Positions 21,262 through 33,500 of a DNA stretch of 64,000 nt are shown one piece after another (the stretch's first letter is position 1; the number at the start of each line of letters is the position of its first letter). The notes below the pieces were generated by a model. It was not told the DNA's origin and ran no database searches. It saw nothing but the letters and a program-made list of their open reading frames with translations. A program made the translations under genes and the position numbers. Source of the stretch: Gnetum montanum (lineage: Eukaryota; Streptophyta; Gnetopsida; Gnetales; Gnetaceae); assembly GCA_015680685.1 (NCBI GenBank), contig MNCI01016599.1, forward strand, positions 74,517 to 138,516. Direction: 5' to 3'.

Positions 21262-22384
21262 TAATGATGAAAAATTTTAGTGCTAGAAAACTAAAAGATC
21301 CTATGTAAAATACTTTAACTCACAAATCCATAGGCCTCAAAAAGGATTTGGAGCATCCTAAATGGTCTTGTCAATCCCTTAGGAACTTAGGAGATCTATT
21401 ACTGATTTATGTAAATGAGAATAATCTATAATAAATGCGTGTGAAATAAGAATGCAATGCAAGATCCCATAACAAGCAAGAAGAATGATATAGCCAAACA
21501 GAAATAGTTACAACTATTATATTAAGTATAACTATTAATGAATGTAAAATGAGGGTTTGAGAAAGAGTACAAATCAAGGCTTTTTAAAGCCTAAGAAATT
21601 AATATGTTTGTTGTGATCCAATACAAATTGTAGTGTATGTTCTACATAGACTCTACATTGATTTCCTAATTTGATCTACAACATAATAAACATCTACCAA
21701 AAGTTCTATGCTCATAAATTAGTGGTACAAAAATTGTGAAAAGGCTACAAAAATACACTACAAAGCTCTACTACTATCTATTAAGTATTCTACCACAAGA
21801 TTGATCACAAGGTCTCGAAAAATGCACTAGATCTAGTTCTTATAGGCTACAAATCTATTGCACTAGCATTCATTATAGTTTTTGGTGCATTTCAAATTGT
21901 TCCTAGGTCAAAGTGTAGTATGTGGACTTAAAGCTAAGGTGCCACATGCTATCTTATATGATGCCATAATGTGTAGGACTGAGATGTATATCATGTGAAA
22001 CTAAATTCCAAATCCCACATGCTGCCTTACATGCTTTTATAGCATGTGAAGTTGGAATATGAAATGTCTGAAATGAAAAGGTCAATTTTTGTAGCTTGTG
22101 GAGTATTTTTAGCCCCAACAAGCTAGCATACATGAGACGTGTAGTGTGTGAAGCATTTTCCACCTCCACAAGCTAGAGTAAGTGGAATCTACAACATGTG
22201 GAGTGCAAATCTCATTTTTTTCATTGAAAAATTATTTAAAATTTTTCCAATATAAGGCTACAAGATAGGATTCTTGGTAGCAAAAAAAAGGCAATTGCTT
22301 CTACCTTCAAATCTTCATCAAATTACAATAAAACTTGGGCTATAGACTTTCATTTGTAACATGAATTTTCTTTGAGGTATTTCA
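21262..22384 (-). repeat. 3' LTR of outer Tat/Ogre-like element B2 (approximate left end)
   Basis: It aligns weakly with the B1 LTRs. The left end resembles theirs (AAAAATTTTAGTGCTAGA against AAAAATTTTGGTTGCTAGA) and the right end TTTCA at 22384 is followed by a decayed polypurine-tract complement, as at 24408. It is about 1.1 kb against 1.4 kb for B1. Internal short repeats with AGCATGTGAAG/GCTTGTGGAG occur at 21940-22200. The left boundary is estimated from similarity and could shift by tens of bases. Confidence 0.5.
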
Positions 22385-22992
22385 TTGATCTCTCATTGTT
22401 GAGTTTTTGAGGATTAACCTAAGAGACATAAATAAAGAACATGAAACACCATGGTAAGTTTATCTTCAACACTCCCTCTCCACAATTGATCCTATAGCTA
22501 TCAAATCATGCTAAGAAGTGCTTACGATGGTGAAGTAAGGTCATGATAGGATGTTGAGAGTTTGGGATTAGATAATGGCTACATGGACTATCAAAGAATG
22601 GTCACATGGAGTAAAAAAGAGTTCTAACTATTGACATCACACTTATGGTATGGTGATAACATGCTTGTTGATTTGAATAGGTCTTCATGCTCTATGCTAG
22701 AAACTACTAGTTACTTAATTAAGTTTGGAAGAACCAATACTTGGTAATAGGCTTCTTTGGCCATATCGCTCTCCATTTTTACACTTTCTTCTTTTCTTCT
22801 TCTTCTTCTTCTTCTTTTTCTGAGAGAGAGAATCCTTCATTGGGCTTAGTTGCGAAGGCTAAATTATTACTTTCTCACTAAATGAGATGTGTTACATTCA
22901 GTGAACTTTTTTAGTAAAGCATGTTGAAGGAGATGTCACATTATCATGGTGTATAGATGTCAAACATAGGTTTTCATTATTTGCAAGGTAAG
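22385..22992 (-). other. 3' internal end of element B2, left of the B1 insertion
   Basis: This non-coding stretch is homologous to B1's own 3' internal end (24409-24691 plus 30329-30735). The match breaks at 22992 and resumes at 60165, so B1 inserted here. A (CTT)n run lies at about 22790-22815. Confidence 0.7.
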
Positions 22993-24408
22993 TGTAGTGA
23001 CTAAAAATTTTGGTTGCTAGAGAAATCAAGGAATTCCTAGCACAACAGCCTTAGCCCTAGATCCCAAGGGCCTCCATGAAAAAATAGGATCTAAGGTGCC
23101 TTGGATGGTTTGGTAGATCACCTAGGGATTTAAGAAGGCTAAAATAAGGTAATAAAAATGTAAAAATGAAAAATGTAGACCTACAATATAAATATACCAA
23201 AATGAAACAAACAAAGGAACTTGCATAGAAATGAAACTAAAAACTTTATTTCAACAAAAATAAAGGAGGTACAGAAAATGTGTACAAGATGGCCTATTGT
23301 AATATGGGGGTTCACTTATGTGGGGCTTCAAAGTCCATTGAAACTACAATAATCAACTTCATGATCTAGAGGTTTTACCATTGTTGATGCTTTCGAACCT
23401 TCATTACAACCATACTAGATCTACAATGTTCTTTATACATGGGAGGGAGAGGTGTAAGGAATTTTGATTAACCAAGTGATCAATAGTGGGAATTTTTATT
23501 CCCAAGTGCATAGTGTTGGCATAAAAATCTCACTGATCTCACAAGGAAGTAAATGGGTAACAATGGCTGCAAGATGTTCTACACCAGGGATTCAAGAAGC
23601 TCTGTATTTGCAAGTGTGCTAGAGCTCTCGAATGCAAAAAATGGCTAAAAATTACAACATGTGGAACCTCTATATGATGCTGGGACTTCTTTTATATAGG
23701 GTTTTGGCCATAAATTTGGCTACAAATTAGGCTTAATTGGTGTTGTAAATTCTAACTTGATTGCTACAAATCTTGGCAATGTGCAGGTGTGGTGGTTGTG
23801 CAAATTAAGGGGGGTTACTGTATGGGGTAAGTGTTAAGCCCCCATGGCATCAAAGTAATTACATTTACTAAAAATAGTAAATGGAAATTTCACCCACACT
23901 AGACCTTTCCACCCACATTGGGCCTTCCAAAAGCAACATCGTTGTGTAGAATAGTTGTTGAAGTTGCTGTAGTATTCAGATCTTCGCTATGTTATATCAA
24001 TGCTAGTGTTGATGTATCAATGTTGGGGGGTAAGGGTTATACCCCCCATGCTGGACATGGATATTACCACACCCCTCCACATTGGGAGTAGGTGAGTTAT
24101 ACCCCCCTACAGGTATTTCTAACATGAAGAATGCTATGCCCCTCATAAAACCCATCAAAATGCTAATATTGGAATCCCAAAAGGTATATTTAACCTCCCC
24201 AAGGTGAAATATAGATGTGGCATTTTCACTTGTGGAATGAGGCTTTGATCACTTAAAGGAATTTTTCAACCTTGAAAATATAAATTATGTGAGATTACAC
24301 CTTTTGGTTTGCAATCTTCACATTTACAATGAACTTTAGCCTCAAGTTTCATAGCATGTGAATTACAATACAAAAAGGATAACATCATGCAATTTTGGTG
24401 GTGTTTCA
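22993..24408 (-). repeat. 3' LTR of B1
   Basis: 1416 bp; + strand TGTAGTGACTAAAAATTTTG...GTGTTTCA. It aligns end to end with 58718-60159. The TATA box TATATAAA lies on the - strand at 23698-23691. A polypurine tract flanks its upstream side. No primer site follows its other end; B2 sequence does. Confidence 0.8.
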
Positions 24409-24421
24409 TTTGCCCCTCTTT
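24409..24421 (-). promoter_or_regulatory. Polypurine tract of B1
   Basis: On the - strand AAAGAGGGGCAAA lies directly before the LTR start TGAAACACC. This fixes 22993-24408 as the 3' LTR. Confidence 0.75.
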
Positions 24422-24691
24422 ATTGGTGTCTAGAGGATTGACCCAAGAGTTACTAACAAAGAATACAAAACACCACTATAGGTCAATCACCAACATTTCC
24501 TCTTTGTACTTGATCCAGTCATGTCAAAACATGCCAAAGAGTACTTGCTATCATGTTGAGATGATGGTAATAAGGTCATAGGGAAATGGTACTGAGGGCT
24601 AACAATGCATTCCAAATGTTGACATCATGGCTATGGCACCAACATGTTGGTCTATCGATGGTTTTGACACTTCACGTTTTGAAGTGTTGGT

Positions 24692-26075
24692 TATTGACCT
24701 TTTGGTATGTCAAAAACTTAAGAAAAATGGAAAAAAAGGATTTTTTCATGGTGATGTGTTTACAAGACAAGATTATGGACAAAGACATCATAGAGCTTTG
24801 TCAAGAATGAAGATTAGGACAAGAACTTCATAATAGGCACAAACAAGAACCCCATAAGCAAATTAAGAGTAAGAGCAAAGGACTCAAGAACTCACAAGCA
24901 AAGTCAAGATCACAAGGACTTAAGGAGACATGGAAAAATACAAAGCTTTCAAGCTAAATGTGTTTATTTGTGTTGATTTTTGTTGAGGAAGATTCTTGAC
25001 TATTTTAGCATGTTTTGGAGTGTTTTTGACTCATTTGGATGAGTCTAGGAGGTTATAAGACTTATGAGGATAGGTTTGGAGGCATCTGGAGGCTCTTAGA
25101 ATCAAAAGAAGTAGTTTCATTTTTGGCCCCTACAAAAGAGATGTCTTACAAAAATAGTAGACATCTCCCCAAACTTGAGGCCAAATTTAGAAAGATGGCT
25201 TTTAGAAATAGTAGATGTCTTCCTTGTAAGAAGACATCTTCCTTATGAAGAAGATGTTTCTCCCAAATGAATGTCTAATATAGAAATATGTCTTTATCTT
25301 GAAGAAGACATCTCCAGTGACTGTTAGATAGTTGTTACACAAATTTTGAAGTGAATTCAGAAACATCTATGCTATAAAAAGACTTCATTCTCTTGGGAAA
25401 TGTGGAAGCTAGGAAAATGATCAAGTGTCAACATCAAGCAATCACTATATACATCATTCTATTATTCTTGTACTTCATTATATTATCTTTTGTATTATTC
25501 TAAGAGTTCAAAGTGTGTTGTACTTCAAAGTACAAGGATCAGCAAAATTAGTTGCATCCTCTCCTTGTAATTTTTATTTTTCTTTTACTACCCTGTACAG
25601 TTAATGCACTTATTGCAGGAAGGCATCATTCTTGAGCTTGTTGGGATCCTATGAGATTGAGTGTTGGTGTAGCACCATAACACTCTAGAGTGAAGCTCAA
25701 GTTGTAAAGGTTGTGGGATCCTAGAAACCACATTCTAAGCTTGTCAAAACCTTATGGGATTGAATGGTTGGTGCAATGTCACATCACTTTGAAGTAGAGC
25801 TTACTGATTGTATAGGGTGTGGTGCCCTCTAAATCACTTTTAAGCTTGTTGGGACCTTGCGAGGTTGCGAGCTATCATAGTGATGAAACTATCCTTGGTG
25901 AAGCTCAAACTTTGTAAAGGTTGTGGTGCTCTCTAAACCACATTTTTGAAGGAACAAAAACTAGAGATGTGCAAGCAATCTACCCTCTTAGTGTGAACTA
26001 CCCAAGTTGGAAAACCAAGTTAAAATTGGTTATGTTCTATATGTTGGAGAATTTTTGGTTTTAAAAACTTATTCA
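24692..26075 (+). repeat. 5' LTR of copia element C
   Basis: 1384 bp, aligning over its whole length with 28973-30328. The terminal TG has become TA. It contains an octamer cluster at 25135-25315 and a TATA-like TATAAAAA at 25373-25380. It ends CTTATTCA. Confidence 0.85.
25135..25315. promoter_or_regulatory. AGATGTCT/AGACATCT octamer cluster, 5' LTR of C
   Basis: About nine exact or near copies in alternating orientation lie just upstream of TATAAAAA (25373). The 3' LTR has the matching cluster at 29420-29590 and element G at 3268-3540. Confidence 0.5.
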
Positions 26076-26107
26076 TCCCATCCCCATCCCCCCCCCCCTT
26101 TCTAAGG

Positions 26108-27115
26108 TCAATGATGCTCAAGGTAAGAAAAGAGGTCAACATTTTTCAAGTTCTAATTTTGATTCATCTTCAATAGAATGCTTGGTATGTGGTGGAAGAG
26201 GGCATGTCATCTCCAAATGTTCTAGTAATGGTAGGTTACAACAAAAGTATATAAATAATGAAGTTATGATAAAGACCAACTTCTACTTGAGTTGGGATGA
26301 TGAAGAGAAAAGTAAAGAAGAGGTGGTGGATGATGCAAAGGATCCACACCACATTTGTATGGCTCTCACTAATGATGATGTTAACAATTCATATGATGAA
26401 CTTAATAAGGATGAAAGGTTTGGTTTGTTGTGTAATGAACTTTTAAATTTTCAAAATCATTGCACAAAGTTTAACAAGTAAGTAAAAAACCAAGGATCAA
26501 GATATTTCTTCATTAAATTTAACAATTTGTAATCTCATAAAAGAAATTTTAGACCTTAATGCTAAGAATAAAGAGCTAACCCAATCTTATAAGTAGATCA
26601 AGGAAGAACTTTCAAATGCCAAACTTGTGAATGAAAGGCTAGTCAAGGGAAAAGAATCCCTTCAAATGGTTCTTAGACAAGGAAGAAGCCCACATGATTA
26701 GAGTGGTCTAGGATGTTGTACACAAGAATAATCATCTACACCAACTCCATCTCAACAAAAAGCTACAGCAAAGAATGAATAATCAATAAGAACTACATTC
26801 TAATTAGAAGAAACTCCAAACCAATCAAAAGCACAACAAATATTTGATCATTGTAATCACTTTTACTACAATGGGAAGATTAGATGTTAATATTTTCATA
26901 AATTTAAGCATAAACAATGGGAGTATGACTTAAAACATTATTACATGAACACTTGGTCATATCATAGGACTCGATCTTATCCAAGTATGCCTAGAAAGGA
27001 TTTTTCACAGGGTAAAAAGGATAGAAAAACAAATTAAAGAGGAGTCAAGAAAGACTGGACAACTCAGAAGAACAAGGTTGAAAAGTGTGAAGAGTTAAGA
27101 GGAAGGAAATTATGA
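26108..27115 (+). pseudogene. C-terminal copia gag with zinc knuckle (element C)
   Basis: The + strand reading shows CLVCGGRGHVISKC (26187-26229), an intact CX2CX4HX4C nucleic-acid-binding knuckle. NFYLSWDDEEKSKEEV (26278-26325) follows, nearly the same as in element G, then a charged, coiled-coil-like stretch (ILDLNAKNKELTQSYK, ELSNAKLVNERLVKGKESLQ) and a second, damaged knuckle-like region (FDHCNHFYYNGKIRC, about 26845-26890). A two-knuckle gag with a long charged linker is typical of the SIRE/Maximus group. The UBN2 part is deleted. The frame is open to 26481, then broken by stops. Confidence 0.72.
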
Positions 27116-28972
27116 ATGAGAAGACACTATCCAACGAATTTTTGAAAGGGAGCTAAGTCTTGAAAATTGAAGAAGTCTATACAAGAAGAAAAAACTCAAT
27201 GAGGAATCTCATTCTCTAGCACTCTAGGAACCTTATTTCTTAGTGTCAAGTAAGGTATGTCAAAGTAAGTTTTTATTTCCTTGCTTGCTAATTATCATGT
27301 TAGTATTTAATTTGGAAAGACTAAATTGTATGGTTGTGTGCTTACTTCATTTCCTGCTATGGGTGTTAGCTTTAATATTCTACAAATGGTAAGATAAGTG
27401 CTTACAAGAGAAGATATTTGATACTATTATGATATTTTAATTATGGTTTCTCTTGTGTATGTATGAGTACAATGTGATTAATCTTATAATTGAATGAAAA
27501 TTTTTGGTACTTGTACACTTTTAAAAGTTTTTATTTAAAAATCATCTTTCAATATATTAGTTTCAAGTGATTTAAAATCCTAGCGGAAATTTCATGAACT
27601 AATAAGCTTTCTACCTTGAGATATGGGTTTGTTTTAAAATCATAAAGTCAAATTTCTTTTGGAATATTTTTGCTAAAGAATTTGAATAAGTATCTTCGAT
27701 GCACTTCATGAATATTTTGAGAAAAGTATCACTACAAAAGGAATCATTATGAAGTACTATTAATAGGAGACTTTAGTCTCCACACTTAATCTTAACATTG
27801 ATTTGCAAGGATAGTACTTTAATGAGAAAAGCATAAGTTGATCCAAAAGGACCCAAAGGAAGCATTAGAATCTACATATATGTAGGGCAAGCCTACACCT
27901 AATCCAAAAGGCCACCAGTGTAGGTGAAGTCTTTTGAGGCTTTTACCAAAAGGTACTCAAGTAGCAAAACTTCATATTTCAACTTACCCTTAGCTTAAAA
28001 TGAGCAAGTAAGAGTATGTTCATTTGGTAATGTTATAAAAGAGGACATTTATTAATTCTCTATCTAAAGATGAACTTTTATGGTGAAAGCTCTTAACGTT
28101 TATATGTTTATTGTCTGACCTTTTGTATGTTGAGAATATATCTTTTTAAGTACCTAAGGTCCTTATTGCAAATATGAATTGAGATGTACTAAAATAGGTG
28201 TTCATGATCTCTTTTGGTAAAATATGAGTTTTATCCATATGATATTTTTTACCTTTAACATTATTATCATATATTAGTTTATGAATCTTCTTTTGGATAA
28301 AAATTTGATGGGTTGTGTTTGATCTTTTTATATATTCAACATGATTAGATGTGTTGCTTTATCTTAAAATTTAAATATGCATGTTATAAAATCGCTTGCC
28401 ATGAACTTGCTATCAAATTTTTGATATTTTCAAAATTATGTTGAATGATTATAGAATCATGGTATCACTAGTTTAGAGACAAGTTACTTGCTCTTGAATA
28501 TCTATTGAAAGGCTTGGAACAACTATGCTTCTTATTATGAACAGATGAAGGGTCACTCTTGATAAAAAAACTACTTTTACTTCATCAAAACTATGAAATT
28601 AATGAGATGTATATTCTTCAACTGATTCTTTTGAAAAAAGATATTATGTAATGCATCATGAAAAATTTTTGTAGGTGTTTAGATTCTTTTGGGTGCTATC
28701 CCTATAAGAGAAGATATTTATGTGATAATGATTATGCTTGTTATGCAATGGATCTCCATAAATATCTAGTGTTATTCTAAAGTGATAAATATTTAGTAAC
28801 CAATTTTACTTCATATACTATAACATTATCCTTATAACTATGATCCTCATTCATTCCCATTTTGTTCATGTTGAAAAAGAGGAAGAAAGTTCTTAGTAGC
28901 TATGTAATTATTATATTGTGATTATATTAACCCATTTTCTTAATTTTTGGACATTGCCAAAAATGGAAAGAT
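27116..28972 (+). other. Non-coding internal region of element C
   Basis: No protease, integrase, RT or RNase H motif can be read on either strand. The region is homologous to 3847-5400 of element G (reversed). It ends with the polypurine tract CCAAAAATGGAAAGAT (28957-28972). Confidence 0.65.
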
Positions 28973-30328
28973 TGTTGACATTTTAGTATGTCAAAACCTT
29001 AAGGAAAATGGAGAACAAAGGATGTTTGCATGGTGTTATGTTTACAAGACAAGATTATGGACAAGAACTTCATAGAGCTTTGGCAAGAATGAAGATTAGA
29101 ACAAGAACTTCATAATAGGCATGGACAAGGACCTCATATGAAAATTAGAAGCAAGAGCAAAGGACTTAAGGACTCACAAGAAAAGTTAAGATCACAAGAA
29201 CTCAAGGGAGCATGGACGAATACGAAGATTTCAAGCTAAATATGTCTATTTGTGTTGATTTTTGTGAAGGAATATTCTTGGATATTTTGGCATGTTTTGG
29301 AGTGTTCTTAGCTTATTTTGATGAGTCTAGAAGGTTATAAGATCTATGGGGACTTGTTTAGAGGCATACAAAGGCTTCCAACATCAAAACAAGTAGTTTC
29401 ATTTTTGGCCCTTACATAAGAGACATCTTCCAAAAATAGCAAACATCTCCCCAAACTTGAGGCCAAATTTAGAAAGATATCTTTTAGAAATAGTAGATGT
29501 CTTCCTTGTGAAGAATATGTCTTTATTGTGAAGAATATGTCTCTCCTAAATAGGAGACTAATATAGAAAGATGTCTGTGTCTCAAAGTAGATGTCTCTAA
29601 TGACTGTTAGATAGCTATCGCACAAATTCCAAAGTGAATTCAGAAACATCTAGGCTATAACAGGACTTCATTCTCTTGGGAAATGTGGAAGCTTGGAAGA
29701 CAATTAAGTGTCAATTTCTAGCAATCATTTTTTACATCATTCTATTATTCTTGTACTTCATTTTGTTACCTTTTTTATTATTGTAAGTGGTCAAAGTATC
29801 TTATACTTCAAAGTACAAGGATCAACAAAATTACTTGCATCCTCTCCTTGTAATTTTTATTTCTCTTTTATTATCTTAGAATGTTAATGCACTTCTTGTG
29901 AGAAGGCATCATTCTTGAGCTTGTCAAGATATTATGGGATTAAGTGTTGTTGTAGTGCCATAACATTCTAAAGTACATCTTAAGTTGTAAAGGTTTTGGG
30001 ATCCTGGAAATCAATTCTAAGCTTATCAAGACCTTGTGAGGTTGACTTGTTGGTGTAGCATTACAACACTTCATAGTGAAGCTTAGATATTGTAATGGAT
30101 GTGGTGCCACTTAAACCACTTTTGAGCTTGTTGGGACCTTGCAAGGTTGAGATTTTTCATAGTCAAAAAACTCTCCTTAATAGAGTCAAAAAGCATTTTT
30201 GAAGGAACAAAGTCCAAATGTGTGCAAGCGATCTACCCTCAAAGTGTCAACTCCCCAAGTTGGGGAATCATGTTAAAATTAGTTATGTTATTTGTGTTGG
30301 AGAATTTTTGGTTTGGAAAACTTATTCA
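28973..30328 (+). repeat. 3' LTR of copia element C
   Basis: 1356 bp, TGTTGACATT...CTTATTCA. It is clearly the partner of 24692-26075, with scattered substitutions and small indels. It has an octamer cluster at 29420-29590. Confidence 0.85.
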
Positions 30329-31155
30329 ATGATCCTCATTAGTTGCTCAGCAAATGCATTTGAGGAACCATCACCTCACTCCAAGGTCATAAGGCTTCTC
30401 CCTTTGCATATTTGGAGTAGTTGGTTTGGGCTTTTGAGGCTTCATTAGCCATCCAAATTCTTGGTAGTTTGCTTCCTCATTTTTTTGTGGGATGAAACCT
30501 CTATTGGTTTTCTTTGCCAGAGCTATTTGATCTAGTTTTCCCATTGAGTGAGTTATGTTACACTCAATGGACTTGGTTTTCCCATCAAACTAGATGTATT
30601 ACATTTGATGGACTTGATGGTTTTTCCATTGAATGACATGTGTTTCATTCAAGTGGACTTGAGGATGGATAATGATGAAGAAATGTCATGAGGCCATAAT
30701 ATATGAATGTCAAACATTAGTTAATATTATTGTTTAGGATGAGGACGGCTATAATGAGGCTACACATTTGGGTTTTAGAAGATGATAATGATAATGATGT
30801 GAAGCAAGTACTCTTAACACAACAAGACAAACTCACTGAATCTTGCATATCGAGGACACATGATGACTTACTGTCGTGATGAGTTGTACCTACACAATGA
30901 CTTCCAGGCTTCATCCTATAAGCACAACCACAAGAGGATAAGAAAACCATATGAATAAAGCATGTTGTTACACTAAAATGCATTAGCTCAAATAGTATGA
31001 TAAAACTATACTACCAAAGTCATCAATGTTTCTAGTATTAGGCCGTGATAGGCCATGCTACTAGTTTAAGGCCTTGATAGGACATGGTTTCACTAGTTTT
31101 ATGCCATGGTAGGCCATCTTATCAGTTTAAGGCCTCAACAAGCCATCAATGTTGG
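30329..31155 (-). other. 3' non-coding end of B1
   Basis: It continues 24409-24691 on the other side of copia element C and aligns with B2 at 22690-22992 and 60165-60620. Three or four copies of a TAGTTTAAGGCC...TAGGCCAT motif occur at 31030-31145. No coding signal. Confidence 0.65.
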
Positions 31156-32130
31156 CTATTTGCTATTTGTTCTGGCAAGCCACGTGTAGTAAGGGTTTAG
31201 ATAGGAATGACTGACCAAGTTGGCAAACTCATTCCCATCCATGTCTACGATTCTAAATGCATTATTGCCATAGGCTTGAGTGATCAAAAAAGGTCCTTTC
31301 CAGTTTTCTAAGAATTTTTCCACATGCTTGCAAATGGCTTTGAGAACTAGGTCACCTTTCTTGATCTTACACGTAGTCAAGTTATGGTGGTGCTACTGCC
31401 TCTACCTCTCTTGATATCACTCAACGTGAGAAAGTGTTCATACACGTTACTTCTCCACTAAGTCTAGGTTCATGGTCCACAACTCCTTCTTCTATTCATC
31501 ATTGATGAAGTTAGATAAGAACACTCATAATGACAACACCTTCAATTTAAGAGGTTAAATAGCTTCAGAATCATAAACTAGGTTGTGAGGTGTTACACTA
31601 GTTTTCATATAGAATGTTGTTCTATAGGCCCACAGTGCATGGACAAGCCACTCATGCCACATACACTTGCTATTGTTCAAAATCTTCTTAAGTAAGTTGA
31701 TGATGGCCTTATTGCTTGATTCTACTTGTCCATTTGCTTGAGGGTAATATGGTGATGAGAAGGAATGCTTAATGCCTAGGTCATTATAGAAATTCTTTGT
31801 TTCTTGGATACTAAACTATGATCCATTATCTATGACTATGGTCATAGAAATGCCAAAACAAGCTGCAATGTTATCAAGTATGAATTTATAGACTTGTTCA
31901 CATGTTATCCACCTTAGGAGAATAGCCTCAATCCACTTTGTGAAGTATTCAATTGCAATTATGATAAATTTATGCCTTGTAGAATACTTAGGCATTATAG
32001 GCCCAATGATATCCAACCCCCATCATTGTAACAACCAAGTTATCTAAGTAGTGTGCAACTTAGTTGATGTTATGTGTATAAGGTTACATGTCGTTGGCAT
32101 GCATCACAAGTTTTAACCTTCTACAAGAAA
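31156..32130 (-). pseudogene. Integrase of B1
   Basis: The - strand shows the zinc-finger end KTCDACQRHV (about 32118-32085). The core then reads MDIIGPIMPKYSTRHKFIII, EYFTKWIEAI and IVIDNGS (32016-31816), with both Asp positions kept. The C-terminal part has KKGDLVLKAI, ENWKGPFLITQAYGNNAFRI and DMDGNEFANLV (31380-31190). The DMDG ending is characteristic of the Tat/Ogre group. It catalyses insertion of the cDNA. Stops and frameshifts separate the pieces. The homologous B2 copy is at 60630-61600. Confidence 0.8.
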
Positions 32131-32599
32131 TCACCTTCCATATATGGTTAATAATATCCTAACCATCTAGTCTTAGAGTCCATAGCTCTAGGTCCTATAT
32201 GTACACCTTTGTGAACTTGCTCTAGGACTATTCAAGCTTCAATTTTACTTAATCATACTAACAATATGCCATCATAGGACTGTTAACATAAGGTGTTATC
32301 ACCTACTATGATATATTGTTTTGATCATTTACATAAATCATCCTTTTGAGCAGTAGTTAGGCCTTATGAAGGTTCATCATGTGTAAGATAAAATTTGATG
32401 TCTTCGTACCACTCCTTTGTAAGAGCAATATGAACCACAACCACAAAGGTATTCTCAATGCTCTATGTGATGGGAATAGCATAGTTCATAATCAAGGTGG
32501 ACAACTTGCTAAACATATCTAGCATCACACTAAGGACTAGCATTGCAATTACATTAGCTATAGTGTTTTTCTTTTAAGGTACATGTTGGATATCAACAT

Positions 32600-33500
32600 T
32601 TGTAAATTGTTACAATAGTTACTTTTCTAAGTCACAGTAAGTTTGTAAGTTTTTGGCTTTACAAGTGTAAACCTTGGTTACTTGGTTAACCACAAGTTGA
32701 GAGTTGCCTTTGATCATTAGGCATTTGATTCCTAGGTCACAAGCTACCATCATCCCTTTGATCAAACCCTCATACTCTGCTACATTGTTGGTACATGAAA
32801 ACTCAAATCAGTAGGTGAAGGGTTGGATTTCATTCAACAAGAAGGTTATAATGGTAGTGGCACTAGCCCCATAGGTAGTTGAAGCTCTATCAAAGTGCAT
32901 GATGACCTCATAGCCCTTGGACACTTAGCTAATGGTATTAACATGTTCATTAGGAAATTCAGGATCTATTGTTGCTTGGTCATCAATAAGTAAAATAGTA
33001 AGTTGTATAACTATAGCTTGACCTTTCATTGAGGATTAAGAGATGTAATGATGGTCAAACTCCACTATTATGGCTTTCCATTAGGCTATACAGCTACTCT
33101 CATAGATGTTGGTCATTATGGCTTTAAGCACATTAACATTGCAAATGACATTAACCTAGCTTTTGAAGAGGTACTGTCTCCACTTCTTTAATGAGAAGAC
33201 TAGTGTTAGACAATAGTTCTCAACTTTGGTGTATTGTGTCTCATGGAAAACTAATGCATGGCTAAGGTAGTATACAGATATCTCTTCTCCATCATCTTAT
33301 TTTTGATATAATAGAGAGGCAATACATGTGTTAGAGATAGTAAGATAGATGTAAAATGGTTTAGCCTCTTGTGTAGGATAAACCATCAATAGTTGAGCCA
33401 ACTCTTTCTTAAGGTTTTCAAAGGCTTCTTTGCATTTAGTTTTCCACTCATAGTAAACTCCTTTCTTAATCAAGTTTTTCATGGGTTGTAACTTATTCAT
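32600..33500 (-). pseudogene. Two RNase H domains of B1 (Ty3-type then plant-type extra domain)
   Basis: The first domain (33500-33200, - strand) has the connection MNKLQPMKNLIKKGVYYEW, CKEAFENLKKEL and YIYLTISNTCIASLLYQK. The second (about 32900-32600) has a NNVAEYEGLIKG-type motif and LGIKCLMIKG...QLVVNQVTKV, as in B2 at 62292-62047. A second, archaeal-type RNase H after the Ty3-type one is an established mark of the Tat/Ogre lineage. Both are broken by stops. Confidence 0.65.

Larger units (their letters stand above)
24692..30328 (+). mobile_element. Sirevirus-like copia element C, gag-only
   Basis: LTRs at 24692-26075 and 28973-30328 bound a 2.9-kb internal region with the C-terminal part of gag and then non-coding sequence, but no pol. 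Flanking TTGGT and ATGAT agree at only 3 of 5 sites. B1's 3' end reads through on both sides, supporting an insertion. The primer site and gag N-terminus are missing: a C-rich low-complexity stretch (run of 11 C at 26088-26098) joins the LTR almost directly to the zinc knuckle. The pol-less layout is shared with element G. Confidence 0.8.

Noticed and set aside
24687-30333. A clear target duplication for copia element C
   Set aside because: TTGGT and ATGAT agree at only 3 of 5 positions. Insertion is accepted on B1 continuity instead.
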